This document shows, in pieces, positions 1 to 11,700 of a DNA stretch of 64,000 bases. Origin of the DNA: Notospermus geniculatus. Lineage: Eukaryota; Nemertea; Pilidiophora; Heteronemertea; Lineidae. Under the pieces are notes generated by a model that worked only from the letters and a program-made list of their open reading frames with translations, had not been told where the DNA came from and did not search any database. The translations under genes and the position numbers were made by a program. Where the stretch lies: positions 23,966 through 87,965 of the forward strand of contig NMRB01002545.1 of NCBI GenBank assembly GCA_002633025.1, given 5' to 3'. How positions within the stretch are numbered: position 1 is the stretch's first letter; each line of letters begins with the position of its first letter.

Positions 1-2148
1 CATTCTGCATAATGCATCATGTAGAAATCGCTAACCTCTTCCTACACTCTGCAGCAAGCAACCAGATTCCGTGTTCAACGCTTTGGGATTTTCTCGTGCG
101 ACCAATCAGAAGCGTCGGTTCTCATGCGGTAATTTATTCAATACGAGTACGCCGTTCAACTTCGTAGCGGACAACACTGGCCCCCTGGCACATAATTGAC
201 TTCCAACTGCCAGTCCTACCTCAGAATAACAAATAGTCTCCATCGAATATTGCCTTCGCGGCTTCTTTTTGAGTACTTGTAAGTCCTTGCACGGAGACTT
301 TGCATTCGAATAAAGTTTCATCGAGCCCGCCATCTTGTCATCATACCCGAGCTGCTCTGCCGTGATTGGTTGCTATTTCTGGGACGGGGAAATCCGTTGA
401 ACACGGAATGTGGTTTGCTTGCGTGAAGGTCAAGGGAGGAGAAGCCGAGTCTTGACCTGAACTCAGTGAAGATGGCCTACCCGGGCTACCTTACTGAGCA
501 GCGGGTTTATTGAACACCGTATATACATGTACATTTATAGACCCCATACATGCCATACAAAGGCATCCCCGAACGCCACGTGGACTATCCACATCGGCGA
601 ACATGTCCGAGTTGCTCGATCCCATGTGTGGAGTGCACAGAATGTTCATACGTCATCCAAACAGCTGCCTGGTTGGAAAATGCATGACCTCACGAAATCC
701 ACCTATTTCTCATCATACGCAGAAGCTGCCGCGTCATCAATCCTTGACCTAATTCGTTCAAAAGCAATTTCCTTCAAAGACAGCACTGATCGCTCTCAAT
801 AGTTGGAAAACGCCAATGTAGCATCGCTTGGCGAAATTTGCTTCGCTTCAAAGTTCCAGTGTGCACTCGGCCTTAGGCCAACTTACTGTTTTACTAATAC
901 TAGTGTCCCACTGGCGAATTTCGGCCTGCGACAAGGGACGAATGAAAAATTCGTAGATCTTCGTAGACTGTCGTCTATGTTCGTAGTGATTCTCTGCCCC
1001 CTTGATCCAATGCAAAACACATTAATGCTAAATATCGCAGCTTGTCGAGGGAATGTCGCAGACTTCAGATTCGCCCCTTGTCGTGGGAAAAAGTCGCCAG
1101 TGGGACACTAGTATAACTACTCTCGTACTCAGTACACTGAGCATTGGGAAAGACCCCTTATGTTTGCCATTATCAAAGTTTGGCACGCCACATTCCACGA
1201 GGATTTATCATTCAAATCCTGGTTTCTTGACCACTTTTCTTGCCCATTAAGAATACAGTATAAGAAAAGAGAGTGGGCAGGGAGGAGCAGTCAAAAACCT
1301 CATAAATTTCCGGAAGCCGTATGGAATTCGTTCATGGAATTTAACCAAATTCATTTTGGCGTTTTTAAAATTTTTTGGCCGTTGTCGTGGTCATTTTGCT
1401 GTTAGTTTTAGGTTTTGTCAGCTCCTCCTCCCTCCCCACACTCACCGGGGCAATGAAAGTTAGTGATGTTTCGCAAATCTGACGAAACACCAGTGCACCA
1501 GTGGGATGATGGTCATCAGTAGGCCTAGGCCAAAAGGGTTAATGCATAGGAAAATGTCGCAGAGATGTAGAAATCAAACGATAAAAGTAAACAACAACGT
1601 TATTTTTGCACCGAAAATGCAATAATGTTGTCGTAAAGTTCACGTTTATCGTTTGATTTCTAAACCTCCCTAATATCACTGGAACTGGAACGTTGAGTTC
1701 GTAGCCGAAACTAAATGGACAGATTTGGCGACTCGCCGCATTGTAGGTGGGAATGCTGCTGAGGACGAGATGAATCACTACCACGATAAACTGCAAAGTA
1801 AACAAGAAATGTTTTTTAAAAAACATAGGGCGGTGGTGTTTGAATTTCCTGATTGGCTTGCTATTTTGTTCGGCGGGATTTTGGGACGTGACTTGATTAA
1901 CCAGTTGATCGTGCCATTACATCTTGAAAGACAGCTGAGACCATTTTGAGAAATTATCAGTCAATATTCAGTACACAAATGTCATAGCCGGCTCCCCACG
2001 GAGCATGGCCATGCGTGAGAAACGTGAGGAAATTCGGAATTGACAAAACCACATATGCCTATTTATAAATACGCATTCTAGGCTAATCTGGCGATGATAC
2101 AGGGGTGTTGCATCACGTATTAACGTCCGGCATTGTCATCAGAAGCAT

Positions 2149-2406
2149 TTAAAGCCTCACAGTATTGAATTTTAGGGTGTTTTCAAAGTGATAGGAGAGG
2201 AGGTAGAGGTCTCATAGCCTCGTGGGTCCCCAAAATGCTTGCATGATACGTAGGCTACGTCAAAAATCAATGCTTAGTTTTCAGCACGGCATCGAAAAAA
2301 CAGCAGGGAGAGCTCTAATGCATCCATATAGAACATAGTACATTTTACACTACACTAACGTCGGAGGACGTAAGCACTTTCTGAATTCAATACAGTGCGG
2401 CTTTAA
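2149..2406 (+). mobile_element. MITE-like dispersed repeat, family A, copy 1
   Basis: Starts with TTAAAGCC followed by GTATTGAATT and ends with the inverted counterpart (AATTCAATACAG then GGCTTTAA). The same sequence recurs at 24127-24411 (opposite strand), 40391-40611 and, truncated, at about 55363-55470. The shared core includes a block near cattttacactacactaac. No coding capacity is seen, so this is probably a non-autonomous DNA transposon family. Confidence 0.6.
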
Positions 2407-3331
2407 GTTGAAACTCAGCGACGTCGTTGCTAAGGTGAATCGGTTCTAGGCGACGCCCATGGCGTAGCCTAGAAGTACAGCGTCAACACCATTGGTGATG
2501 ACGTCAAAACGTTGTGCGGTCAGATAAGGTGGGATTGCACTCGATATGGAGGCCTACAGCAAGCCGTAGGCCTCCATGGACTATATTCGCTTTGTTTCCC
2601 CCGGGTTTTCAAGCCAATCCAGCTGCTGTCATTCAATAACTAACACAGGTAAGTGATTTTTTTTATTTTCATGCCCTCAGTTGTTTAAATAGGCCCACTC
2701 AAACTCTTTGCATCGAGCAAAATATGTATGACATGTACGAGTGAGACCATTTACTCTTGGTGAGACTGATCATGACGCGATGACGTCAACTGAAGGCCTC
2801 TCCACGGAGCATGGTCATGCGTGAGGAACGAGAGGACAATTCCGGGAATTGACAAAAACACTAAAACGCATTCTGAGCTTGGATGATGAAACATGTCATC
2901 AGAAACATTATGCCAATACAGTTTCATAATTTCGTTGTACTGTTTTATTAAGGTTGAAAAGAGAATGCATCAACACACAATACACATAGACGAATTCCCT
3001 ATCGAATATTGACCTAAATTTCATTGTGTTCAAGGTCATGAATGACGTTTTATGGGATTCTGTGTCACGTGAATGCATATTGTGATGACGTTTTTCACGG
3101 AGTATGATTCTTTTTCACATATTTTGATGACGTCTTTGTATATTTTGATGACGTTTTTCACAAAATCTGGTCGAAATTTTTCCATAGCCAGAACAGTAGG
3201 GCGTATTACAATATATGTCATGTATTGATTATCTAACCTTTGGACGCCCTAAAAAAAACGTGGTGACGTAGCATGATAAGAAGGGTAAGGCATGTAAGGT
3301 AGGGGTAGGCCTACCCGATCGGATCCGAAGA

Positions 3332-3506
3332 GAATAGGAGCTGTCGGTCAGTTGACCAATAGGTGTCACTACGGCCGAATTCAATGCCCAGCGGATCCCT
3401 TCATCTTCATGCTTGATTGAGCACCAATCAGGAGAATTTTCTATTGTATTGGTCCGCTAGAACTTTGCTGCCCTCTTCGCTGCTGACTGACTGCTCCCAT
3501 TGGCTG
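3332..3506 (-). repeat. Dispersed repeat, reverse copy of 58981-59160
   Basis: Read on the minus strand this segment matches 58981-59160. Shared landmarks, in order, are aggagcagtcagc, the region around ttgattggtgctcaatcaag, and gtgacacctattggtcaac. No inverted termini or coding frame are obvious. The family is unknown to me. Confidence 0.55.
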
Positions 3507-4084
3507 GCCTAGCATGCCTAGGCCTCCTACCTAGGTAGCCTAGGCTAGGCCTACTCGGTACGTAGCCTAGGCCTATTTGTATTTTTTGTATGAGGTCCTA
3601 GCCTAATTGAAATTGAATCAGTACACAAATTTGAATGGATCCCGGTGGGGTCAATCATGCCTTTTAATCACGACTTTACTACGGTAGGCCTAGGGCCTGG
3701 GCCACGCAGGCCCACGAACCTACCGTTAGCCTAGATAGGCCAAGAGGTAGGGCCTAGTAGGCCTAGGCTTAGCTACCCGTCACGCAAATTCCGAATAGTT
3801 CCGCTATCCACCAGTTTTGTGGGGGAATGGTTTACATGGTTTAGGGATAGGGGTAGGGTTACAGGTTAGGGTTAGGGCAAGAAAAGAAAAGGTTGAGGTA
3901 AGGGTTAGCATTATATGGGTAATTATTAGATTTACTGAATCAGATTAAGACCTAGATTCAACCCCATCGCTGACAGCTGTGGGGTGGTGGATGGCTGAAC
4001 TAACCTGAACTTGCACCGGTCACAGCCACAGGGCCTAAAATGCAAGAAACAAACTCAAAATATGAAAATTATGACCTACTTCAC

Positions 4085-4518
4085 AGTTGAACAGATAAAC
4101 GATAAAGGCCATCGAGGCTTACCAAGTAAATCAAGCTGCAACACGAGCAACAATTGAAGACGAGGGATGCAATGGAAACTGCACGTGTCCTTGATGGCAG
4201 AGATGAGAAAAAGGCCAACGTCCCAGCAACGATGAGCAACCAAAAGCTTCCGGCAAGATCGCTTGACCATAGGCCGATCCAAAGGCCGAGTGCAATGAAT
4301 TCTATCAAGTTGCTTATGCCCACGAGCACTGTTAATACGCCCGGGACTCTTGCTTGTGGGACTGCAAAATCCATTTTCTGCGCCTGGTCGGTCGAAATGC
4401 GAGTGAAGTTGACTCGGCGGCAAATGTCGCGGATTGTCATAACGCAAACTGACGTCACCATGGTCACGGTGACGTCATGTGCCATGTAGGCCGACTGTAC
4501 GGCGTGATGAACTCTCAT
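4085..4518 (-). CDS. MS4A/CD20-like multi-pass membrane protein, one exon (partial)
   Basis: The minus-strand frame encodes a hydrophilic N-terminal part followed by three closely spaced hydrophobic segments: one around VLTVLVGISNLIEFIALGLW, one around SFWLLIVAGTLAFFSSLP and one around SLVFNCCSCCSLIYLV. The spacing and the motif order (VGISN, a central W, AGTLAFF, SLVFN) resemble the MS4A/CD20-like tetraspanning family; this is recognition by eye and not a search result. The start chosen is the ATG at 4518, which has G at -3; an in-frame ATG at 4440 is an alternative, and the frame is open further upstream. A GTGAAG donor right after 4085, just before an in-frame TGA, suggests the exon is spliced to a further exon carrying the fourth membrane segment, which I did not find. 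It lies divergently from the GPCR gene to its right. Confidence 0.45.
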
Positions 4519-5358
4519 TTCTCCACACACGTTTTCAACATTTTCTGACTCTCGGCCTAAAAAATGGCCCACGTGATGATAAAAGAGACTGCACTTGAGA
4601 ATATTACTAGGCCTACAGTACACAGTGTGTAGGCAATTTTGCATACGCACCTTTTATAAATTGATGGGAGCCAAAATGTCACCTTGATCAACACTACAAA
4701 GTGAATTCACAAAAAAAACATTGTGATTTTTAAGAAAATGGTAGCAAATGTCATTTTTAGGAGCTAATTTCAAGATATTCTACTCATAAATTTGAGGTAG
4801 GTATTGTATATCAATCATTGACTATTGATCTCTTGTGACACTTGGCGTTGGTCGCAGAGAGCAAGCACCAGTGGACAGCAATGCCAGTATTAATACACGT
4901 ACGAATACATAATAAAGATCAAATGCTCGTGTGTTGTCAAGTCTATAGGAACCAACCATCGAATATGATGGACATGAATTCAGTGGCGACGAGGTAAAGA
5001 AAGGTTACTACAGAAGACCAGCCTCGTTCCCAGACATCGCACAACTGCGCATTTCAAAAGGAGGATTCTCGAAGCGGAGAGAGCTTAATCCAAATATCGC
5101 GAGAACTCGCAGCGAGGGCGACGGGAACCAGGCTGAAAAACGACGAACCACAGGAGACGTCGTGCAACGGAAGTCAAAGAGCGCTGCAAATCCCGTCCTT
5201 GTCCGACAAGTAATCCAAGTCTAACTCTCATCACAGACAGTGGATATCCCAAAGGACGGCCTGTCGACGGAGAAAACTCCTCAGCCCCTACATTTCCTTC
5301 GGTCAAGCTTCTAGATTTAGACCACGTATTCCACAGCGAATACAACAAGTGTACAAAA

Positions 5359-6360
5359 ATGCTTTCTAACGTCAGTCAACCGATACCCCTGGACCTCGGG
5401 GCATCCCGAAGTTTGATGACCTTCGTACAAGGATTATTGTTCATCTTCCAGTACGTTTCAGCGCCCATGCTCGCTGCCTTGGGCCTTGTAGGGAATTACC
5501 TCAGCTATCGACTCATGGCGGGCGAGAAGTACAAAACGTCCACTACGTGCTTCTACATGAGGTGTCTTGCACTTGGGGACACCCTGTATATTCTTTTCGA
5601 CCTTATGTTTTCGTATTCGATACAGTTTGTATCCGAAATGGTTCTCCAGGCAGGTAAACGGAAGGAATTCTGCCGAATATGGTTTTTCGCTGTTAAATTT
5701 GTTGGAGGAATATCAACTTGGATACTCGTCGTAATGTCCGCCGACCGCTTTCTGGCAATAAGATGGCCGCTGAAAGCTAGGACAATCTGCACGATCAAAA
5801 GGGCAAAGTCCCTCGTCGCAGTCGTGTACCTCGTGACGACCTTGTGGACCATCCCAGACCACTTCAGAAGTTACAACACAGAATCGGTCAAAGTAACGTT
5901 TTCTTTATCATGTCCATTTGTTTTCCCGCCTCATTTACAACAAGTGTACGACCTGGCGCGGGGGTTTTACATCACCTACATCCCCATTGTGTTCCTCGCT
6001 ACCTTTAGTATTGGCATCGTGCTCGCTGTACGAAAAGGGAAAAAAACCAGGGATGCAATGAGCAACATTTCCGATTCAAAAACCACCCCCCAGGAATCTT
6101 CTATTACAAAAATGATGATCCTTGTTTGCTTGACTTACATAATCTCTAGTATACCCCTCCGTATCTATCTCTTCTACTTGAGGTCCACGGCGGCTGAAAC
6201 CATGACGGAGTTTCTCCTTATAAGAAAACGCCTCTACCAGAAGCTCACCTCGACATTAGACGCTTTAAACTTTACAGTAAATTTCTATGTATATATTTTA
6301 GGATGCCGACGATTTAGAATGGAGTTGAAGGCCGCTTTATGCCGTGGTCGAGGCAGATAA
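5359..6360 (+). CDS. Class A (rhodopsin-like) G-protein-coupled receptor, intronless
   Basis: Encodes 333 residues in one exon with seven hydrophobic segments. Landmarks by residue: GN at 45-46 in TM1, LALGD with D74 in TM2, C105 at the start of TM3, ADRFLAI with D129-R130-F131 (DRY variant) closing TM3, C185 in the second extracellular loop, P266 in TM6, and LNFTVNFYVYILGCRRFR (303-320) for TM7 and helix 8. An N-glycosylation site lies at N4. The DRF box and the NFYVY form of the NPxxY motif are common in invertebrate peptide receptors of the FMRFamide/TRH-receptor-like group, so a neuropeptide receptor is plausible, but the ligand cannot be inferred. The TM6 CWxP motif is absent. The ATG has A at -3. 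Single-exon receptors of this kind are frequent in lineage-expanded GPCR sets of marine deuterostomes. Confidence 0.85.
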   Translation: MLSNVSQPIPLDLGASRSLMTFVQGLLFIFQYVSAPMLAALGLVGNYLSYRLMAGEKYKTSTTCFYMRCLALGDTLYILFDLMFSYSIQFVSEMVLQAGKRKEFCRIWFFAVKFVGGISTWILVVMSADRFLAIRWPLKARTICTIKRAKSLVAVVYLVTTLWTIPDHFRSYNTESVKVTFSLSCPFVFPPHLQQVYDLARGFYITYIPIVFLATFSIGIVLAVRKGKKTRDAMSNISDSKTTPQESSITKMMILVCLTYIISSIPLRIYLFYLRSTAAETMTEFLLIRKRLYQKLTSTLDALNFTVNFYVYILGCRRFRMELKAALCRGRGR

Positions 6361-6499
6361 GAGAAGGCCTTCGAACCTAGTTACGACCACAATTCATCCG
6401 AGATCGAAATGAATTGTCGGTAGCAACAACTAGGACCGATTACCTCTCTACCAATGCTGTGGGCAGAGTCAAATGGAACAGTGCAAGTCAGTAGCCCTT

Positions 6500-6729
6500 G
6501 TTACACTACATAAAAAACCCGTGTCGAACCCGGTTTTTTTTCTGTCCACACCTGTTAAAAACGCGGTGTAATAATCCCCTCCGAGCTCGAACGGGTTTTG
6601 GAGGGATTAATTTAGGTCCCCGTCACAAAATTTGAGTAGTGTTGACGGGCACCGGGCCTCAGGAGGGATTTTTCAGAGCCGGGCTAGACCCGGGTGTCAA
6701 AAAACCCGGGGATTTCTATGTAGTGTAAC
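6500..6729 (+). mobile_element. MITE-like element with perfect 13-bp terminal inverted repeats
   Basis: Left end gttacactacata (6500-6512) and right end tatgtagtgtaac (6717-6729) are exact inverted repeats. The interior is rich in short CCCGG/CCGGG inverted motifs and poly-A/T runs and has no coding frame. No target-site duplication is evident. It lies 140 bp downstream of the GPCR stop codon. Confidence 0.65.
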
Positions 6730-8340
6730 CACGGCTTATGATTGAGATACCGGTAACAAGGTGTTCCCTGCCGAGGACGGCACTGCGACAGTCGATCATG
6801 GATGTGCCGCCACGGTCGAGAAGCAAGGACACCGACCGATCAACTTTCTTCAGTGACTAATTAGGCGTTTTTAGACGCAGGAGATAAACTTTCGCTCGGG
6901 TCTGGTCCGAGCGAAAGTTCAGCTCTCGCGTCTGCATGGTCCGACAACCTCCAAGAATGAATCAAGATCAGACTGCCGTCTTTGCCGCGGCTCCACTCTC
7001 ACGGCGCTGCTGTCCGTTCCGCGAGCGCCGCGGGAATGCGGCGGCAAAGACTGGAACCAATCTTAACCAAGGCTATCGCCCTGTCGTACATTTTGCGCCG
7101 CGAATGACTGCGTCCCGGAAGTTAAACTTGGGCTTGCTCGGCGCGATCACGTGGCATAAAATGTATAGCTGAATCAGGGCCTTTGCCAGTAAGCTGGGCA
7201 TACACATCCAGGTAGATGTCGATAGTGAAGACCATTGACAAGTCAGCGATGAGAGAACACATAAGCCACCCCAACCATGGGCCTACATGTACATAAATGT
7301 ACGTGCGTGCACGGCCATCTGAGCTATGAATTCTCTCCCTCCGGTTGCGAATTAGGCCTACCGGTACTGACAGTTCGGAGTCCGAGAAGGCTGCTCGCCT
7401 TCTCTCATGACAAGAACAAAAGGCCTACGCATACACAGACAAAAAACTTGGGAGGTTACGGAATGCACATGAGACAGCCCATCACTAGGGCCGAAGTTTT
7501 GGATACCAACATGAAAATTAAAAAGTAACCCGTCTTTCCGTCAAGAGATGATATTCACGTCTGCCTCAAGGAATCACAGAAAATGTCATGCACGAAAAAA
7601 ACTGCCTCGGGAACCCTGCACTCGATCGTCGCCAGTGTTAAGTTGGCCGTAAGTGTTGACCCACTGAACACTGGGATGATTGGCGCTAAAAGTGAAGGAG
7701 CAGCAATAGACGGCGCTGTTTGACGTGGGATCCAATCATAAGCCATCATCACAGGTTTACCGACGCCGCCATAACACACTTTCTGATTGGCTAAGATAGG
7801 TGTACAAAATGTAGACTGTAATTCATACTCGCGGCAGATTCTCAGCGGGGATTCTCCGAATCGGACAGCTAACGCCGTCTATTGGTGATACTTTGAGGAT
7901 CGCATCAGCTGAAGCAGTTTCGGAGCGCGGAGTGTAACGTTGTCGGTGTCGGTTTGAAACTGCGGGAGAAGTTTACAAGAACCCTAACCCTATCTATAAA
8001 GACTAGGCAATCGTTTGATAAAGGCTTCTAAAACTTAACTCAAAGGCTATCGTGAAAATATGAAACCGAAAATGAGATTATTTATTACATAATAACTTTT
8101 ATTATGGCAATTAACAAAACAAGTATCACCGCCCTGAACAAGTGGTGCAAAGTAGATTCTAATATTAGACCCTCTACCACAACGATTAGCACCAATGTGA
8201 CGAAAAGTACCCTTAGCTACAGCTGTATAAATTAGCACAATAGTAAATAGATAACTTTCACCAAACACTTTATCACAGAAAAGGAAAACGATTCTTCTCA
8301 GTGTCACCCCTGCCTTGTGACATCTTTTTTATTTTACATT
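6730..8340. other. Intergenic region, no gene seen
   Basis: Contains a hairpin with a perfect 13-bp stem (6887-6899 with 6907-6919, 7-nt loop) and a nearby GC-rich imperfect inverted repeat at about 6973-7052 whose arms contain GTCTTTGCC and GGCAAAGAC. No exon with coding character was found on either strand. Confidence 0.4.
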
Positions 8341-8592
8341 TTTTCCGAAGCCATATTGGCCCTGGTAAGTACGGAAGAGGCCATCTCAAGCTACTCATGT
8401 ATCTCACTTGGATGGGGGTCTTTTACTTGCTCTTTTGCAAAGGTACAAGGCACCACGACTTACGTGTTCTCCCTCTCATGCGAAGGACGTGAAGAGCCAG
8501 GGATGATTAAATCCATATGGCCCGTGATTCGTACCCAAGACCTGCCGCTTGCTATGAGGGGACGTGATAACCACTAGGCTATCAGGGCTCCA
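8341..8592 (-). mobile_element. tRNA-derived SINE, family S, reverse copy
   Basis: On the minus strand the element starts with a tRNA-like head containing an A box of the form TAGCCTAGTGG and a degenerate B box, followed by the body seen in the copies at 43742-44024 and 33139-33330 (near-identical motifs such as ggcaccttgtacctt and ccagggccaataatg). It sits just downstream of the transporter gene's stop codon at 8763 and may therefore be in or near its 3' UTR. Confidence 0.7.
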
Positions 8593-8762
8593 AGATATGT
8601 GACATCTGACGATGCAGAACTGAAGCTATCTCCAGTAAGGGAAGAGTGCAAGATACCCTCTTTTGTGTGCTCCAGAAACTAGGCCACTTACGATCCCTAC
8701 AGCTCCCTACGCTGACAAATGACAAGTGTGACAGGCGGAGCATTAGCGTACACCCTGATGGT

Positions 8763-11700
8763 TCAGGAGTGTGCTACATATGGACTATGTTCCGCCTGCA
8801 CCGTCAGTTGATGCGTCTCGGGATTATCAGCCGTCTCAGGGTCGACAGTGACATGTACAATTTGACTACCGAACATCATACTCCCAAATATCACGGATGC
8901 AGTTTTCTCCGGGGCAGAAACTTTGTCTCGATTTCGTAACAACTGCTTGCAGTGGTTGACGGTTGGTATAAGAAGAGCCACACACCCAGAAAGAATGAAA
9001 CATCCCCCGAGGTAAAATGAATTCCCGTATTCCGAAGTTGCATCGTATACGGCTCCGGCAACAGGTGCTCCGGCCATAAAACCGACACACTGCACCCCGA
9101 GAACGTAGGCGAAGGCGGTGTTTACTTCAGAAAGAGGTACGAAATTCAGTGCTACGATTTGCATTAGAGAGACATTCGGTGCCCAAAAAAATCCGAATAA
9201 CAGGGACCAGATAATGACGTAAGTATAAACTTTGAGGAATGGCAGGATAACCGATAGGAGTCCAGTCATGGTCATGCTGGCGAGAAACAAGATCATGGAA
9301 TCGACGTGTTTGGAGTAGCCAATCAGAGACCAGATCAATCGTCCAATCAGATTCGTTAGACCGATCATGCCCACGGCAGAGTTACTCTCTTCTCGACTTG
9401 CTGAGGTCTGTTTTTCAGTACTTCCAGCGATGTGTATGAAGACAACTGACGTCCCAGCAGATACTAACATCAAATGTAAAAGATAGAGAATAAAACCATA
9501 TTGCCTGATGGAGGGACTGCACAAACGATTGGTGCCAGTCAAATGTCCGTCTCGGTTAAAATTTGAAGGATTTCTTAAAATAGCGCCAAACACACACATG
9601 TTGAGTGACAGACCTCCTGCTATCAAGACAGCCCCTCTCCACCCGTATTCCGTGATGTTCAAGGTAATGATGTAAGGAAAAACAAATGCCCCGACCCCCG
9701 CACCTGACGTGACGAGTCCAACAGCAACAACTCGGCCTCGTCCATTGAAGTAATGGGTGACGTTGGTGCTCATCGCCACGAACGAAATCCCAATGCCACC
9801 GCCTGAAATAGTAAGAGAAAAGTCAAACGCGTCCTCCCACAGCAGTGGTTTGTACCTCGCACCTCTTCATCTATTCACACAGGCGCGAGACCGAAGCCCT
9901 GCTATGGGAGGGTGGGTCAAACGCCAGCTGCAAAGTATTAAGTTGTGCCCCAAAGACCAACTCACAGAGTGTCTCTGTGTGAAATTTAACGATACGTCTA
10001 TGATCATGCAGTCTCTGGCCGTCTCTCCCACGGAGGAAGGGCTCTAATGGGTCCGTAAGTCATGTTCCAGGAGCTGATAATCTGCCTGGACCCAGGAAAA
10101 GCATAGGACTGGAGCAGGCATGCCCTGCACATTTAGAGATGGAATACTTTACCAGGACGTACCGGCAGCAACTCCAAACGTCAGAAAAAGGAGATAGACA
10201 TTTGGCACAAATGCAGACGATATTAACCCCGCTGATGTCACCAGGCCGCCAAGGATCACTGTCTTTCTATAACCTAATTTCTCCGTCAGATAACCAGATA
10301 AAGGACCTGAAAGGGGTAAAAGGTAGTGTGAAAAGGGATCCACAGCAGACGTCACTTTTGTTCACCCATTCGCGGCTGCACTCTCTTAATCAACAGCCAA
10401 TCAGCGCAGGTGTCAGAAGAAGAACAGTCCCTAGGAAAGGTGTCCGCAGTAATGAAGGTTCTGATGTCGGACAAGTACATGTATGCCACAACCTTTGACC
10501 TCTAGTTATTGGCAATACCTAGAGGTATGGACGCCGACCTATACGAACTGAACTTGGTCACTCATAGGCCTATGCATACGAAATCTGTGTGTCGCGCTGA
10601 GCTTATCAGTAGGACCAACACAATTTTTTAGACATCAATTACTAGCCAGTAATTATCTCGATCGACAGACAGCATGGATGACCCTGCTTGACACTTGTAT
10701 TGTACAGTCTGATGTCAACTTATCACCATGATTGACAAGGATATAATTCAGATGAACCCATCTTGTCCAAACAAGGCTATCGACTCCGTCTTTAGCCTTG
10801 TCCGAATCCTGTCATCTTTTCCGTTAATGCGTAAATTATTAATGAACCTGACCCCTACTTGACCCCGCCTCCGAGTCAATCAGAACTCGCGAAACAAATC
10901 ACCGTTGGACACTTTCTTGGCTCTGTAACATTGATTTTGATTGGCACGTCGATTTTCCTTCGCGCCCCGATGATTGGCTGAGGCTCTCACCCCCTCAGAA
11001 ACGGGAAATGTGATGGATTCGAACCAGGCTAGATGGCCGTCAGGCCAGATAGACTGGTAAGCACCAGATGGATGAACCAGACCCAAATCAAAAAAATCCC
11101 AAGGCTCTCTGAAAGGCCTGTTTCTACAAAGACAGGCTTTCAGCCATTCTCACAGGCGTTTTACAGTCCTGACACAAAATATCGCAAGCAAGAATAAAAC
11201 CAGGGCCATTTGAGATCGCGCTGCAAGGGCCGAAAACCGGTGACCACGAACAAGACAGAAGCAATTGTCCCCACAGGGCGACATTGCGTGCTGAAGCAAC
11301 TCGACGGATCCGACGCAGATCAAAAAACAACCATGCGCAGGTCGACATTTCAGCGATTGAGAGGAACTCGCAATCTCGTTCCCAGATCTACCTCATCCGA
11401 AGGTATCTCTGGAAAGGGCTGCGACCTGACCAAAATTTCTGGTCAACCGCTGGCAGCGTGCCAAAATGTCTGTTTCCCACAATATTTCGTTCTTCGATGA
11501 CTGAAAAATATCATATATGCCTAAAGAGTCATATAATACACCCAAAACACGAAGTTGTTTGAGTATTAGAACAATTTCAAACGAATAGTTTAGTTGGGAA
11601 CATCATGCCGCGGTTGCCAGCTCAGTGTGATTCGCCTCATAAATTAGTATATCGCGCATGCGCAGTATTCCTGAAGTCGTCAGCCCTTTCCAGTGGTGTT

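Larger units (their letters stand above)
1..4080. other. Repeat-rich region without a recognisable gene
   Basis: I see no convincing exon here; the open frames are short and lack domain features. The stretch holds dispersed repeats, listed separately. A motif around cacggagcatgg occurs twice (about 1996-2060 and 2803-2860). Around 3070-3180 a tgatgacgt motif recurs. About 3840-3890 is GGTTAG-rich and contains two adjacent TTAGGG units, too few to call telomeric. Between about 3510 and 3790 the palindromes CCTAGG and AGGCCT are unusually dense. Confidence 0.5.

Noticed and set aside
3840-3900. Interstitial telomeric repeat
   Set aside because: Only two adjacent TTAGGG units with variants; not a convincing telomeric array.
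4154-4489. Plus-strand 111-residue frame
   Set aside because: Shadow of the minus-strand membrane-protein exon, which has the hydrophobic pattern of a real protein.
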